DNA of 64,000 bases from Sphingobium indicum B90A. GTDB taxonomy: Bacteria; Pseudomonadota; Alphaproteobacteria; Sphingomonadales; Sphingomonadaceae. Under the pieces are notes generated by a model. It was not told the DNA's origin. It did no database searches and saw only the letters and a program-made list of their open reading frames with translations. Position 1 is the first letter of the stretch; each line of letters begins with the position of its first letter. Shown piece by piece: positions 16,879 through 24,699 of this stretch. Location: assembly GCF_000264945.2 (NCBI RefSeq), contig NZ_CP013070.1:310001-374000 (forward strand), in the 5' to 3' direction. A program made the translations under genes and the position numbers.

Positions 16879-18780
16879 ATGGTGAGCAGCAGGTCAAAAC
16901 CGATGTGGGCCAAAGAACTCGGATCAGCGGAACCCCTCGCGATTTCGCTCAAGCCGACCGCCGGGGAGAGCCTTATAGGGATGATCGCGCGGGCAACCCG
17001 TGAGAATGTTTTGTGGGCAACGAGGATCATTTTGGGCCGGTCTGGTTATTCTGCCGGCCCTGGTGCCGTTGGGATGAAGGGAATTGATCATGCGTCGCTG
17101 ATCGCGCTGCAGCTTGGATGTTCGGTTGATGACGTGCGACTGCGGTGCCATCCCTACCTGCTTGAAGGTGCGCGGTCGGTGATTAAATGGGGCGGTTTTG
17201 GGCTCTATCGGGGCCAACTTATCGTTAAAACAAGGCGTGTTTCTCCTGCTTCTCTAGAAGCAGCCGATCACCATAGGGCGGATTGGATGAATGCTTTGCT
17301 GCCCTATTGCCCTGAGAGCTTAGAGCGACTCATTGATACATGTGTCTTCTGTGGGTCGCTCCAACGATGGCGCAACAGCTGGGGCATTGGATATTGCGAT
17401 CAGTGGAGTTGCCGCAAAAGGCTTGAGCATCCCACGGGCGAAATTCTGAGCGGCTCAGACGCCCATCAATATCGCAGGTTTGCCGCGCTCGTGGCGGCTG
17501 ATCCGAAAGTGAGGCGTGCCGCAATCGACCGCCTTCCTCCGGCGTTGAAGCATATCCCCTCAGCGGCGTTGGCGAATTTCATTCCCAGACTGGGAATGGT
17601 TTTTCGTTCGACGAGTGATTGTGCAAATATGAAGTTTCTCAATCAGATACCTCCGGCTGAGCTTGCTGCAGGCGCGGCTATGGGGATGGCTCTCATCGAC
17701 GATTGGCCTCGAGGCCTTAGAACGTTCACCAGCGATGAGTTTGCAAAACGCGAGCGTAATGGCAATGCGGCGACGAAAGCGTTCCGTGATAACTTTCGCG
17801 AGCTAGGTCGCGCCTGGGTGCCTGAACAAGCGAAGGCCATTCGGGACGCCGTACCCGAAATTTATAGTTATAGAGGCGGGAAATGGATTGCGATGCGCGA
17901 CCCCGTCATGTCCTCCAAGGCAGCGAGCGCGTTTTTGCGCATGTCCATCAGGGACCTGGTCAAACTGCGGGAAGCGGATCTGATTAAAAATCGGTCCACC
18001 GGACCAAAGAGCAGACTTCTCACCCTCTATGACCGCTCTGCCGTTGAGGAGCTCGCTCGAAAGCGAAATGCTTCAGCAATTGCCGCAAGTGTAGCTGAAC
18101 GCCTCGGCGTTCCTTTCTATGCCGTAGAGCAGCTCGCTTGCCTTCGCTTTCTGGAGGAGGAGCGGGATCCGTGTATCAAGTTGCTGAATCCGACATTGCG
18201 GATAGTCACGCGAAGTGTGGATGAGCTTCTTCATAACCTTCGAGAGGTATCGGCTGGGGGAACCCCGCCCAGAGATGCAGTTCCCCTTCGAACTGCTTTG
18301 AAGGTGGTGGGAGGATGTTTCAAACCTTGGGGGCCAATCGTCGACGTTCTTCAACAAGGATTATTGCCGTTTTGGTTTGATGGTAAAAAACGATTTGCAG
18401 ATTCTGTTCGAGTCATGTTGTCGGATTTCGTTAAGTTTAGACAAGTATCTTTCGATTATACCGAATATCCCGAATTTCTTTTCAAGGGTGGTCTCTCCCA
18501 ACGTGACGTGATCGAAGTGTGGAACATTTCAGCTCCCAAGATGATGCATCTCATGAAAACGGACGTGCTGAAATGGAGACGTGTAGGTCTTGCGCTTGAA
18601 GCGGACAGCACTGCTGTTTTGGAAGTGGCTCGAAAAGTGATCTCATACGGCGAAATCGCGTTGAAAATGGGCGTTATGCCAACGTCGGCGAGAGCGCGAG
18701 TGAACCGAAAGAAAATTCCACGAGTGCTGTTTGGTGTTTCTCGAGAGAAATTCGATTTAGAATTTCCAGAATACCTGTAG
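16879..18780 (+). CDS. tniQ: TniQ/TnsD-type target-site selector, long form
   Basis: About 633 aa from the ATG at 16879, one base after the tnsC stop, with AAAGG upstream; an ATG at 16852 is an alternative. The TniQ N-terminus is seen in LAISLKPTAGESLIGMIARA. A zinc module follows with C155-x2-C158 and C173-x4-C178 (CVFCGSLQ, YCDQWSC). The long C-terminus has helix-turn-helix-like segments such as SVAERLGVPFYAVEQLACL and GEIALKMGVMPTSARARV. Long TniQ proteins like Tn7 TnsD recognise a fixed attachment site; the site is unknown here, though tRNA-Arg lies upstream. Confidence 0.85.
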   Translation: MVSSRSKPMWAKELGSAEPLAISLKPTAGESLIGMIARATRENVLWATRIILGRSGYSAGPGAVGMKGIDHASLIALQLGCSVDDVRLRCHPYLLEGARSVIKWGGFGLYRGQLIVKTRRVSPASLEAADHHRADWMNALLPYCPESLERLIDTCVFCGSLQRWRNSWGIGYCDQWSCRKRLEHPTGEILSGSDAHQYRRFAALVAADPKVRRAAIDRLPPALKHIPSAALANFIPRLGMVFRSTSDCANMKFLNQIPPAELAAGAAMGMALIDDWPRGLRTFTSDEFAKRERNGNAATKAFRDNFRELGRAWVPEQAKAIRDAVPEIYSYRGGKWIAMRDPVMSSKAASAFLRMSIRDLVKLREADLIKNRSTGPKSRLLTLYDRSAVEELARKRNASAIAASVAERLGVPFYAVEQLACLRFLEEERDPCIKLLNPTLRIVTRSVDELLHNLREVSAGGTPPRDAVPLRTALKVVGGCFKPWGPIVDVLQQGLLPFWFDGKKRFADSVRVMLSDFVKFRQVSFDYTEYPEFLFKGGLSQRDVIEVWNISAPKMMHLMKTDVLKWRRVGLALEADSTAVLEVARKVISYGEIALKMGVMPTSARARVNRKKIPRVLFGVSREKFDLEFPEYL

Positions 18781-18979
18781 TTTAGCGTGCGCGCGGGATT
18801 TTTCGAATAGACGGAGAAATGGACTGCGCTGATCGAGCCGACGCGCAACGAAGCTGACTATTATCGGGGCTAGCTGGGCCTACCAGCGGTAGAGGTGTGC
18901 GTGTGCGATCCCCATTTGCGCGCTTTGGGCAACCAGCTGACGCCGGATAAATGTTTGCAACTGATCTACGCAGAATGTT
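18781..18979. other. Decayed DNA downstream of tniQ
   Basis: No intact gene. A broken plus-strand frame reads EKWTALIEPTRNEADYYRG, a stop, then VCDPHLRALGNQLTPDKCLQ; I do not recognise it. The stretch probably marks rearranged material at or near the far side of the transposon genes. Confidence 0.35.
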
Positions 18980-19144
18980 TCAATGCCGCTTGCAACGGGA
19001 GAGCCGTTCATAAAGATAATAAGTCTGCTCGCTGACCCCCATCCGGCGGCACGCCTCAGCGGTCCACGCCCGCTGCGCCAGCACAATCTCAACTTCACAC
19101 ACCTTGCCGATGATCTCTTCCAGCTTGTCCTTCTTGCTTGGCAT
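18980..19144 (-). pseudogene. IS3-family OrfA stub
   Basis: From an ATG at 19144 the frame reads MPSKKDKLEEIIGKVCEVEI, then AWTAEACRRMGVSEQTYY. This is the N-terminus of an IS3-group OrfA (helix-turn-helix part), where TAEACRRIGVSEQTYYRWR is typical. After YYLYE the similarity ends and the frame stops at 54 aa, so only the first half of orfA remains. Bases to 19200 may contain the element's end, but no terminal repeat could be confirmed. Confidence 0.7.
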
Positions 19145-19400
19145 TCAATATCCCCTCCGTGGTCCAGATTATCATAGTGTCTGGGCCACTCAGCGGGGCA
19201 GATTCAATAGTAATCCGTTCCCGTTTGGATCGCAGTCATGCCGCGCGACGGCCCTTCGTGAACGCGGCCGATTCTCCCGCAATATTTTGCGGTCTGCCCT
19301 GAAAAACATTCGTTTGCGACGCGAATGGAGACCGACCAACTAAGAGAACCCATCATAGTCAGTCTTGTGGATTTGCAACCCGGATAGGAGAGGATTACCC

Positions 19401-19619
19401 ATGAAGGCTCGGCGATCGAACCAAGCACGCGCAAGTGTCCCTTTCCCTTGGAGCGGCGTGCTATGGACCTTCATTATCGCGGCCGCCTTTTTTGCGCTTC
19501 ATTATCTGTTTCGTCATGGAGTCATGACGGAAGAGCAAATCATGCTGCTGACCTACGCCGCAGTTCCCATTGCCACCTTCCTCCTGTCTGGGCGAGGGCA
19601 GGGTCGGCTTCCAGGCTAG
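19401..19619 (+). CDS. Small two-helix membrane protein, 72 aa
   Basis: GGAGAGG lies about seven bases before the ATG. After a basic N-terminus come two hydrophobic segments (SGVLWTFIIAAAFFALHYLF and IMLLTYAAVPIATFLL) and a short polar tail. No family recognised. Isolated between the IS3 stub and an efflux-porin fragment. Confidence 0.55.
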   Translation: MKARRSNQARASVPFPWSGVLWTFIIAAAFFALHYLFRHGVMTEEQIMLLTYAAVPIATFLLSGRGQGRLPG

Positions 19620-19793
19620 ACGACTGCGACGCATACGCAGACATCTGCGCGAACTGAATGTTCGGGTTGGTATAGGTCGGCTTGCCGGCTAATCATCCGA
19701 ACGGCCACAAATTCGCACTGTTGTATTCACCTCAAGAACTTTGCGTATCAGCTCCAAAAATTTGATTTATGGCGCGTCTAAGTTTGCCGCTAG

Positions 19794-20093
19794 GCACCGG
19801 CGAAATTGCAGGCGGCCAGAGGGCAGATCGACGCCGCCCCAGCCAGGCTGATCTCCGCAAGCCTTGACGAAGCGGAGGCGAATGCTCTGCGTGAGGCGGA
19901 GACTGCATTGACCTCCTATTCTGCAGGACTGGACCAGCAACGGGCGCTCGAGCGCGCGCGCCAAAACGCGGCGCTCGTCGCGAAGCGCACGGCACAACTA
20001 CGGCTCGGGGGCAAGATTGCCGAACTTCCCGCACTGAAGCAGAGCGTGACCCGATCGCGGAAGAACAGGACGCTGGCAGAGGCGAGGGGGTGA
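19794..20093 (+). pseudogene. Fragment of RND-efflux outer-membrane channel (TolC/OprM type)
   Basis: The open frame follows a TAG and reads KLQAARGQIDAAPARL, then ANALREAETALTSYSAGLDQ. The A-L-x-E-x-E-x-A-L-x-x-Y pattern is typical of the coiled helices of the outer-membrane component of RND pumps (NodT/OprM). The rest of the protein, including the signal peptide and barrel, is missing, so this is a remnant of about 95 codons. The family call rests on this helix alone. Confidence 0.5.
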
Positions 20094-20163
20094 TGAATGA
20101 TGATCAGATCACGCTCTTCCTGGCTTGGGAGGCGGATGGTCCCAGGCGCGTAGTGACAATGCG

Positions 20164-20550
20164 TCAGCGCTCGTCGACCTCGCGATCAAGGACGAGCGAA
20201 GTTGCACTTCCGTCTTGCAGGCGTATGCAGACCTCCCAGACAGCGTCGGCCGGATGATAATCGTTGATGGTGATCCGCTCGGAATAGGTGCAGTGGGCAA
20301 GGCTTGGATCGTGAATGTCGCCGACGCACTGTGCCCCAGCCGCCTTGAGTATGTCGAGCGCAGTCCAGAAGGAGGTGCCAGGCGGGATGGCCTGCGTGAG
20401 CGCTGCCTTGGCGCTGTCCGTGTCGCCGGTCCACTGGTAGCCTCTCTCGAGCTTCTCGAACGACAGCGGATCGCTTACCGCGAGCGCGGCGGATGACACG
20501 GACGTCGCGGCACACACTGCGGCGGTCATCATGAACATACCGAACCTCAT
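20164..20550 (-). CDS. Exported hypothetical protein, 128 aa
   Basis: The N-terminus has a hydrophobic signal-like segment (MFMMTAAVCAATSVSSAALA), so the mature protein is probably periplasmic. The mature part is acidic with three cysteines (GAQCVG, AHCTYSE, WEVCIRL). Its ATG overlaps the upstream stop as ATGA, so it is translationally coupled to the 20547-20915 gene and is the last gene of a four-gene unit headed by a peroxiredoxin. No family recognised. Confidence 0.65.
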   Translation of the reverse strand: MRFGMFMMTAAVCAATSVSSAALAVSDPLSFEKLERGYQWTGDTDSAKAALTQAIPPGTSFWTALDILKAAGAQCVGDIHDPSLAHCTYSERITINDYHPADAVWEVCIRLQDGSATSLVLDREVDER

Positions 20551-20915
20551 ATAGACAATGGGTCCTTTTCGGCCGCGCGCGCTCGCAAGGCGGCGATACA
20601 GATAGCGATGGCTTCAATGCGATGGATCCCGATCCATTCTCCCGACCGGCCATACACATGAACTGCTGCTTTGCCTGTCTCCAACCAGCAGCCAGGAGGT
20701 ACAAGAGTGATGGCGGCCGATCGAGATGCCGAATAGCGGAGCGCCCGCACGTGCGTTCCGTCCTCCTGACGCCAAACGCCTTGGTCAATCGCCGCCAATT
20801 CACCAAGCCCCGGGAAGACAGCGAGCGCGATCTGGACGTCGAGGCTGCGATCCGCAGCACCAGCTTGCTGGCACACTTCGATGGCGGACTTCAACCTTCT
20901 CTGTGCGACATTCAT
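20547..20915 (-). CDS. Hypothetical protein, 122 aa
   Basis: An ATG at 20915 with AAGG seven bases upstream. Begins MNVAQRRLKSAIEVCQQAGA; the remainder alternates short strands (SAAITLVPPGCWLE, AVHVYGRSGEWIGIHR), suggesting a compact alpha/beta protein. Fifty bases after the carbonic anhydrase stop and coupled to the exported protein gene. Function unknown. Confidence 0.6.
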   Translation of the reverse strand: MNVAQRRLKSAIEVCQQAGAADRSLDVQIALAVFPGLGELAAIDQGVWRQEDGTHVRALRYSASRSAAITLVPPGCWLETGKAAVHVYGRSGEWIGIHRIEAIAICIAALRARAAEKDPLSI

Positions 20916-20965
20916 ATGAGGCCTTCAGGAAATGCGATCACTCGGCTCTCGATAAATGGGGCGCG

Positions 20966-21583
20966 TCATAATGGATTGGTTATCGGTCCACATATCGTTC
21001 TGAGCAGCCCGTCGCCGATCGCATATACCCATCCGTGAAGAGTCAATCTGGCCCCACGCTTCCAGGCTCCGCACACGATCGGATTTCTGGCAAGCGCTGA
21101 AACCTGGGCGATGATATTCCGCTCGCACAATTGGTGGGCATCGGCGGGGTCGTGATCGAGGGAGCGGACTGGCGCAAGCCATTCGCCGACCGCATCATGC
21201 GTTTCTGGCGCCATGGCAGCTTGTATCCCACCGCACCCATAATGACCGACCACAAGGACATGCTGCACCTGAAGAACATCGACGGCAAAAAGCAGGGCAG
21301 CTGCGAAGTTCGGATCATCGGCCACAGCGAGGTTCGCAATATTCCGGTGAACGAACATCTCTCCTGGATCAAGATCCACGATTTCCGTAGCTGGAACGCG
21401 GCTGTCCGAGCAACCGATCCAGAAATAACGGGGATGTTGCTGCCCAACAAGGCGGCTGAAGAAATTCGGGTCGTCCTTCGTCTTAGAGCTTGCCCATTCA
21501 CGATTGCGCGCAAGCAGGCACGAGAGGTCGTCGCCTTCCTGCTTGATCTCGGAGGAAGGATCTTTCACGTCATGCCGCATCAC
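20966..21583 (-). CDS. can: Beta-class carbonic anhydrase
   Basis: A 205-aa enzyme interconverting CO2 and bicarbonate. Zinc and catalytic residues are in place: C58-x-D60-x-R in IGCSDSRVP, and H114 with C117 in VVGHYGCGGI. The N-terminus has the usual LLARNREWA helix. The ATG overlaps the peroxiredoxin stop (ATGA), so the two are coupled; a bicarbonate link to peroxide chemistry is possible but inferred. Confidence 0.93.
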   Translation of the reverse strand: MMRHDVKDPSSEIKQEGDDLSCLLARNREWASSKTKDDPNFFSRLVGQQHPRYFWIGCSDSRVPATEIVDLDPGEMFVHRNIANLAVADDPNFAAALLFAVDVLQVQHVLVVGHYGCGGIQAAMAPETHDAVGEWLAPVRSLDHDPADAHQLCERNIIAQVSALARNPIVCGAWKRGARLTLHGWVYAIGDGLLRTICGPITNPL

Positions 21584-22227
21584 TGCCCATTTCCACTCGG
21601 CTGGAGATCAACGATCCGCAAATAGGGCTTGAGCGTCTTGTACCCTTGCGGAAACTGGCGCGAGGCTTCTTCGTCAGACATTTTGGGGGAGATAACCACG
21701 GGTTCTCCCGGCTTCCAGTTGACCGGCGTCGCAATGCTGCGGGCATCGGTAAGCTGCAGGCTGTCGATCGCGCGAAGAATCTCGTAGAAATTGCGGCCAG
21801 TACTCGGAGGATAAGTCAGGATCAATCTCACCTTCTTAGCCGGATCGATCACGAAAACGGATCTTACGGTCACTGTAGGATCGCTTTGTGGGTGGACCAT
21901 GCCATAAAGTGAGGACACCTTCTCGTCCGGATCGGCGATCATCGGGAAATCAAGGGAGGCGCCCTGAGTTTCCTCAATGTCCCGCTCCCATTTGTAATGG
22001 GCAAAGACCGGATCGACGGACAGGCCAATCGGCTTGACGTCGCGCTTTTCCCATTCCGAGCGAAGCTTGGCGACCTCCCCCAGTTCAGTGGTGCAGACGG
22101 GCGTGAAATTCTTCGGATGACTGAACAGCACGCCCCAACTCGCCCCGAGCCAATCGTGAAAATGAATTCGGCCTTGCGTCGTGTCCTGCTCGAAATCTGG
22201 GGCAGTCTGCCCGAGCTGAATCGTCAT
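21580..22227 (-). CDS. 1-Cys peroxiredoxin (Prx6 type)
   Basis: A 215-aa peroxiredoxin. The peroxidatic C45 lies in FTPVCTTELG, and H37 in LFSHPKNF, with the long C-terminal dimerisation domain typical of Prx6 (VNWKPGEPVVISP). It reduces H2O2, organic peroxides and peroxynitrite. It is first in the operon prx-can-20915-20550. An inverted repeat lies 40-70 bp upstream of the start and may be the regulatory site. Confidence 0.93.
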   Translation of the reverse strand: MTIQLGQTAPDFEQDTTQGRIHFHDWLGASWGVLFSHPKNFTPVCTTELGEVAKLRSEWEKRDVKPIGLSVDPVFAHYKWERDIEETQGASLDFPMIADPDEKVSSLYGMVHPQSDPTVTVRSVFVIDPAKKVRLILTYPPSTGRNFYEILRAIDSLQLTDARSIATPVNWKPGEPVVISPKMSDEEASRQFPQGYKTLKPYLRIVDLQPSGNGQ

Positions 22228-22266
22228 AGCGCCTCCTAGGTAGAAGCGAACAATGACGCAGAAAAT

Positions 22267-22296
22267 ACAGGAATGACAAACGAATGTTATTCCTGT
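22267..22296 (-). promoter_or_regulatory. Inverted repeat upstream of peroxiredoxin operon
   Basis: ACAGGAAT, fourteen bases, ATTCCTGT; the symmetry extends inward as AC and GT after one mismatched base. It lies 40-69 bp upstream of the peroxiredoxin ATG in an AT-rich stretch, so it is a good operator candidate. The cognate regulator is not identifiable by sequence. Confidence 0.5.
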
Positions 22297-22602
22297 TTAG
22301 AAGCAAAATATTTGATCTGTTGGACCCTGGATGCGATGCAATTGCGTGATTTCAGCGTGGTCGAAGCCGACGAGAAGCGCGTCGTCTATCAAGCCGGAGG
22401 GGCCAGCGATCCTTAACGTGGTCGTGCCTCGGCGCCAGCGCGACGACGACTGACGTTGGTTGTTCGGAGGAAACGAAACCGACTCCCCCACTGCGGATTG
22501 GTTGCCGAAGAAAGCGTTACCTTCGGAAAGTGGACCCATGATCGGATTGTCGATGACAATCCTGCCGCCAGTTAGAATTCTGAAACGTCGAAACTCGGTC
22601 GG
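22297..22602. other. Intergenic stretch, no supported gene
   Basis: A short plus-strand frame (MQLRDFSVVEADEKRVVYQA) and a minus-strand frame of about 80 codons exist, but neither has a ribosome site or a recognisable product. Confidence 0.3.
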
Positions 22603-22842
22603 TTATGAGACTTGCATGTCCGCTCTACCTGATCTGGAGGCTTCGCGAGGGTAGCAGATCTCGGCTCCTTTGGCGCGGTGCGCGAGCCCGTGCTCGGCTG
22701 CGCCCTTGACTAGTCGAAGAGGATCGACGCCGAAGTGGGGCAGCGGATCGAGCAAAAGGTTCGCATGATGCGCGCCACAGTCAGCAGCCGCCTTCGTCTG
22801 CGCCCACTGGAGGCGCAGGCTTGCAAGCTCAAGGCGCGTCAT
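22603..22842 (-). CDS. Possible hypothetical protein, 79 aa
   Basis: Begins at an ATG at 22842, overlapping the end of the Xre-type gene by 14 bp. It reads MTRLELASLRLQWAQTKAAA and later HHANLLLDPLPHFGVDPLRL; the composition looks coding, but the ribosome site is weak. No family recognised. Confidence 0.35.
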   Translation of the reverse strand: MTRLELASLRLQWAQTKAAADCGAHHANLLLDPLPHFGVDPLRLVKGAAEHGLAHRAKGAEICYPREASRSGRADMQVS

Positions 22843-23152
22843 CAGAGCCGATGATCCCGCCTTCGCTTTCCAAGCGCGCAATCTGCCGCACGTCCTGGCG
22901 TGTGAACTTCAGCCTGACTCCGGCCCCCATGCCGTCCGCTTCTTCAATAATTACCACACCGAAGTGTTCCAGGCCGCGGTGCACCGCCTCGGCATCCGGA
23001 TTCGACTGGATCCAAGCGCTGCCTCCTCGCTCGATCAGCTGCAGCACTTCGACAGATATCCCTGCCGCTGCCGCGAAGTCCGACTGGCTGACGCCTACCA
23101 GAGCACGGGCTGCCGCGAGCAAACGGCCGGTGAGTCGAATTCTGTCATTCAT
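22829..23152 (-). CDS. Xre-family helix-turn-helix regulator
   Basis: A 107-aa protein with an N-terminal Cro/CI HTH (ARALVGVSQSDFAAAAGISV, then LQLIERGGSA). A small domain follows that includes LEHFGVVIIEEADGMGAGVR, a layout common in short alphaproteobacterial Xre regulators. It may regulate the neighbouring sigma factor or its own operon. Same orientation as the downstream peroxiredoxin operon but separated from it by about 600 bp. Confidence 0.75.
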   Translation of the reverse strand: MNDRIRLTGRLLAAARALVGVSQSDFAAAAGISVEVLQLIERGGSAWIQSNPDAEAVHRGLEHFGVVIIEEADGMGAGVRLKFTRQDVRQIARLESEGGIIGSDDAP

Positions 23153-23354
23153 GATCGCGGCGCCTTTCTTTCAGGAATCAATCGGCCCGGTTGCTCATTC
23201 TATCGTAGCGGCCAGCACCGCGATAGGATGACTGAAAGTGCAGCGGACCACTAAGATCTTGGGAAGGGCAGGCGGGCGTATTCCAGAGAAGTGACCCAAG
23301 TTGAACGCCCCCGCCGCAGGTCGCGTGTTGCAATGACGCCACTGCGGTTCTGGC

Positions 23355-24062
23355 TTACGCTGACCGCGCCCAGGCCTCGAACCAATTGCCGTGTATCGCA
23401 GCGCGAGTGGCTGATCGCTCACGCGCTTCGCTGGCGAACGGGAAGATGTCTGCCAGCATATTGCCGAGCTTAGGGGCTAGTGTGCGCTGAAGTCTCCGCT
23501 TCGCGCGCAAATGCCGGGTCTTAACGGTTGCCGCATTGATGCCGAGCGTTTCGGCGACCTCGCCAACATCGAGCTCCTCAATCTGTCGTAAGACAAAGAC
23601 CGTGCGGAACTGGGTTGGCAGCTGATCGATCGCGTCATCGATCATCTGCTTGATTTGGCGACGCGCTAGCGCGCACTCGGGAGAGCCCGGCATCGATCCG
23701 CGCATCAGGTGTTCGCTGTAGTCTTCCTGCTTGGAGGTTGGATTCTCTTCGAGCCATGCTCGCTGCCGGCGGACACCGCGGGAATGCGCATGCGCCGCGT
23801 TGGTGACGATGCGGGTCAGCCAGGTCGAGAGCGTCGATCTTCCCGCGAAGCCGCTGATTCCTGCAAATGCGTTGAGATAGGCGCTTTGCACCGCATCTTC
23901 GGCGTCTTCGCGATTTCGCAAAATCCGCCATGCGGTCCGAAGGAGGCGCTGATCATTATGTCTCATGACGAGGCGCAGCGCCTCAGGATCACGCCGCGCG
24001 ACCCGTGCGGCCAACGTAAGGTCAGAGCGGTTTTGATGGCAAGGTTCGATTCCTGTAGTCAT
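23355..24062 (-). CDS. ECF-type RNA polymerase sigma factor (copy 1)
   Basis: 235 aa from the ATG at 24062, with CGGAGG upstream. Region 2 is NREDAEDAVQSAYLNAFAGI, followed by STWLTRIVTNAAH; region 4 is LDVGEVAETLGINAATVKTR. About 30 extra residues follow region 4 (DIFPFASEARERSATRAAIH). It resembles the factor at 30051-30785 in both domains and in the tail (PFA/PFAGE), so the two are paralogs. No anti-sigma gene is adjacent, which is unusual for ECF factors. Confidence 0.88.
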   Translation of the reverse strand: MTTGIEPCHQNRSDLTLAARVARRDPEALRLVMRHNDQRLLRTAWRILRNREDAEDAVQSAYLNAFAGISGFAGRSTLSTWLTRIVTNAAHAHSRGVRRQRAWLEENPTSKQEDYSEHLMRGSMPGSPECALARRQIKQMIDDAIDQLPTQFRTVFVLRQIEELDVGEVAETLGINAATVKTRHLRAKRRLQRTLAPKLGNMLADIFPFASEARERSATRAAIHGNWFEAWARSA

Positions 24063-24249
24063 GCAAAGCCTCCGAGCGGCACGGTGGACCAAGCGGTTGT
24101 CAGTGCATGGGGAAGGAGTTGGCCCTTCCGACTTTGGAAAGCGCAAATACAACAAGAATGGAGGTAGCCGCTGGGGCGACATGTCGTCGAACGAATGATC
24201 CTATGATGAGGCTCAAGGGCAAAACAATCGATCACGACTGCCTCCATTA

Positions 24250-24281
24250 AAGCGCGCCTCCCATGGGGGATTGGCGCGCTT
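24250..24281. repeat. Inverted repeat AAGCGCGCC / GGCGCGCTT
   Basis: A perfect 9-bp inverted repeat separated by 14 bases, in the gene-free region between sigma factor copy 1 and the phosphoglucomutase relic. It could form a hairpin; no T-run follows. Confidence 0.5.
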
Positions 24282-24341
24282 CCCGATCGGCCGCACCAGG
24301 CACAGAACCGGGCGCGCAACCTTCATTGAAGAGCAAATTGT

Positions 24342-24367
24342 CGCGTCAGATCGGGCGATCTGACGCG
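24342..24367. repeat. 26-bp near-perfect palindrome
   Basis: CGCGTCAGATCG, GG, CGATCTGACGCG: twelve-base arms around two central bases, fully symmetric. It is too compact for an ordinary terminator with a loop. A dimeric protein-binding site or a cruciform-forming element is possible. The rest of the gene-free stretch 24063-24700 holds only the other hairpin and the box at 24598. Confidence 0.55.
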
Positions 24368-24597
24368 GCGGCGACTAGAGCTCTGGACCGTTCTGTCGCT
24401 TTACCGACGCCGCGACCCAGAGCACGGAGGCGTGCCGTGCTGCTGCCTGGATGTATTCCAAGGCGTCGAACAGTTTGGAAACTGGCCATCGCACTTTCAA
24501 CATTGTTCCGATCGCTCGATTTTCAGCGAGGCGTCTACTCCGGTGAAGCCAAAAACCTTTCTTGCAGTTCCCATCATCTGCCTGCTATTCAAATCGA

Positions 24598-24615
24598 GCA
24601 AATGAATATTATTGC
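24598..24615. promoter_or_regulatory. Candidate LysR box, identical to that at 34752
   Basis: GCAAATGAATATTATTGC, an exact 18-bp match to the sequence in front of the LysR gene at 34795. Here it lies about 100 bp before the phosphoglucomutase relic, so it looks like a leftover promoter site of that gene. Confidence 0.6.
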
Positions 24616-24699
24616 CAATTAAGATGAAAATGCTTGATATTATCGAACACGGCGGAACCCTGCGTGCGATCGTGTCGTGACCGGCGGCGCTCGCATCGA

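Noticed and set aside
12432..18780. CRISPR-associated transposon (CAST)
   Set aside because: No CRISPR array, Cas12k or Cascade gene is visible; the long TniQ fits protein-guided targeting.
22297..22539. Minus-strand frame of 80 codons next to the peroxiredoxin gene
   Set aside because: No ribosome site, ends inside the AT-rich regulatory region, and the product has no plausible domain.
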